Below, piece by piece: positions 4,197 to 5,239 of a DNA stretch of 5,239 bases. A program made the position numbers and the translations under genes. Below the pieces are notes generated by a model, which saw nothing but the letters and a program-made list of their open reading frames with translations, made no database searches and was not told where the DNA came from. How positions within the stretch are numbered: position 1 is the first letter of the stretch; each line of letters starts with the position of its first letter. Origin of the DNA: Pseudothermotoga sp. (GTDB lineage Bacteria; Thermotogota; Thermotogae; Thermotogales; DSM-5069); the NCBI GenBank assembly GCA_028276125.1, contig JAPYWY010000131.1, positions 1 through 5,239 of the forward strand. The letters run 5' to 3'.

Positions 4197-5239
4197 ATGA
4201 GAAAACTGATACTGTTGTTGTTGCTTGTCAGCACGCTGATGCTGGGAGTCACTCAGTTCATCCCTCAAACCTATGACTTTCTGTTGCTGAGCAGAGACAA
4301 CGCGAAATACTACGAACAAATGAAGAAGATAGCTTTGTTCGACACGTTCATCAACGGTCTTGGAATCGAGTCCATGATTCAAGGTGTCATAGCGAGCCAG
4401 CTCGTGAAGTACGGGGCGAAGATGGAACAGTTCAACGAGCTTTTGTCAGGTCAGATTTTGTTGGTTCAGAAGGATCAAAACTTCTTCTTGGCGATGGGCC
4501 CAGGGAAGGAAACGGAGAAGCTGGCCAAAGCCATTGGAGATTTTCTTGGCAAAGAGATCTGGGTGAGCGCCCAGAAATCTTACGTAGTGGTCTCGAACAG
4601 CAGAGATTTTGCCAACGTGTGTTTGAAAGGTGGAGGCACAATTCCGGCCGAGGTGACCAAACGTTTTGAGGATTCGTCCGTGTGGGCGGTGGGCTATTCG
4701 CCGAAGCTTACCTACGATGAAGCTGAGTTTGAATCGCTCCTGCTGATCAAGGTTGAATCGGACAAAATGAGTGGTTCTCTGCAGTGGAAAGCCAAGAACG
4801 ATGCCGCAAAGAAAATGCTTTCTGAAGCGCGGCCTGATCCATCTTACCAGTTGCACAAGGATCCAAACCTCGCGGGCGAGATCTTCGTTTTCTCTAACGT
4901 CCAAAGCGCGAGAGCTGTGAAGGTCATCTTCGAACAGATCTTCAGCGACACGACAGGCAACGTGCTTGGTTCGTTCGCACAGACCTTTGGTCTTCCGAGC
5001 GACCTCGAGGGCACCACGAAGCAGGTCCTTGTTCTCTCAGATAAATCCTCAGGTAAGATGGCTATGTCTGTCGGGATCGCCCAGTTCGTGCAGAACTTGT
5101 TCGAAGCACAATCAACTACTGTGACCGTCGAACCGGCGTTCTACTCTGTGATAGAGGCCCAAATCACCCCACAGGAGATCACCAAAGTTCTGGGGCGTGG
5201 CGAGGTTTCAGGGGACGAACTTAAAATCGACAGCTTCAC
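4197..5239 (+). CDS. Exported protein of unknown function, 3' end beyond the window
   Basis: I do not recognise this gene with certainty. The ATG at 4197 follows GGGAGGT (4184-4190) by 6 nt, and the frame stays open to the window edge, giving 347 complete codons. The N-terminus is a classical signal peptide: MRK, then a hydrophobic stretch (4 to about 18, LILLLLLVSTLMLGV) with cleavage probably around residue 18-20. There is no lipobox cysteine; the only Cys in the visible part is Cys142. The rest is soluble and mixed alpha/beta, with no further membrane segment. Recurring strand-like patches ('GQILLVQKD' 85-93, 'SYVVVSNSRDFA' 128-139, 'SSVWAVGYS' 160-168, 'GEIFVFSNVQSA' 227-238, 'KQVLVLSDKSSG' 275-286) are each followed by helices. 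This layout, beginning with 'IPQTYDFLLLSRDN' (22-35), recalls DUF3352-like proteins, but that link is a weak inference. Location is probably periplasmic or within the outer sheath space. It has its own promoter and is divergent from HU. No enzymatic motif is visible. Confidence 0.85.
   Translation, partial: MRKLILLLLLVSTLMLGVTQFIPQTYDFLLLSRDNAKYYEQMKKIALFDTFINGLGIESMIQGVIASQLVKYGAKMEQFNELLSGQILLVQKDQNFFLAMGPGKETEKLAKAIGDFLGKEIWVSAQKSYVVVSNSRDFANVCLKGGGTIPAEVTKRFEDSSVWAVGYSPKLTYDEAEFESLLLIKVESDKMSGSLQWKAKNDAAKKMLSEARPDPSYQLHKDPNLAGEIFVFSNVQSARAVKVIFEQIFSDTTGNVLGSFAQTFGLPSDLEGTTKQVLVLSDKSSGKMAMSVGIAQFVQNLFEAQSTTVTVEPAFYSVIEAQITPQEITKVLGRGEVSGDELKIDSF

Noticed and set aside
4446..4904. 152-codon minus-strand frame opposite the exported-protein gene
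   Set aside because: The plus-strand frame has a signal peptide, a promoter and a ribosome binding site, and stays open for 347 codons. The minus-strand product looks random in composition.
1..5239. CRISPR array, transposon, tRNA or rRNA gene, toxin-antitoxin or defence cassette
   Set aside because: I saw no regularly spaced repeats, no transposase or nuclease motifs, no cloverleaf and no pair of small overlapping genes. The content is housekeeping.

Overview
The window reads as ordinary chromosomal DNA of a thermophilic bacterium of the Thermotogota, most likely a Thermotoga/Pseudothermotoga relative of moderate GC content. This rests on the HU protein at 3656-3928, which closely resembles Thermotoga HU as I remember it, on the Lys/Glu-rich proteins, on very strong GGAGGTGA-type ribosome binding sites, and on frequent TTG/GTG starts. 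No database search was possible, so genus and species are inference.

Layout. Positions 2-3631 hold a tightly packed plus-strand cluster: the 3' part of an M16-family peptidase gene, an HD-GYP domain protein (759-1811, overlapping the peptidase gene by 11 bp), a stand-alone GatB/YqeY-domain protein (1825-2274) and the tRNA-modifying GTPase MnmE (2279-3631). Gaps between them are -11, 13 and 4 bp and I see no internal promoter or terminator, so they are probably one transcription unit whose promoter lies upstream of the window. All three visible starts are non-ATG (TTG, GTG, TTG). The gene for histone-like protein HU (3656-3928) lies on the minus strand and converges on mnmE. A hairpin of only a few bases separates them, and its orientation marks it as the HU terminator. 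A 268-bp divergent intergenic region (3929-4196) follows, with one promoter-like element on each strand. The window ends inside a plus-strand gene for an exported protein of unknown function (4197 to beyond 5239).

How the genes fit together. MnmE (with MnmG, not in the window) modifies the wobble uridine of tRNAs. The YqeY-like protein carries a domain also found at the tail of the tRNA-dependent amidotransferase subunit GatB, so two of the four cluster genes have a link to tRNA biology. The HD-GYP protein is a predicted metal-dependent phosphodiesterase, probably cytoplasmic, acting on a cyclic dinucleotide. The M16 peptidase is a general proteolysis or processing enzyme. HU compacts DNA and belongs to a separate unit.

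I found no mobile element, CRISPR array, RNA gene, prophage or toxin-antitoxin module. I do not think the window contains a new system. The items most worth a second look are the exported unknown protein, the HU leader (an inverted repeat close to the predicted transcript start that could compete for the ribosome binding site), the one-sided terminator with a GNRA loop, and the HD-GYP protein that lacks the proline of its signature.
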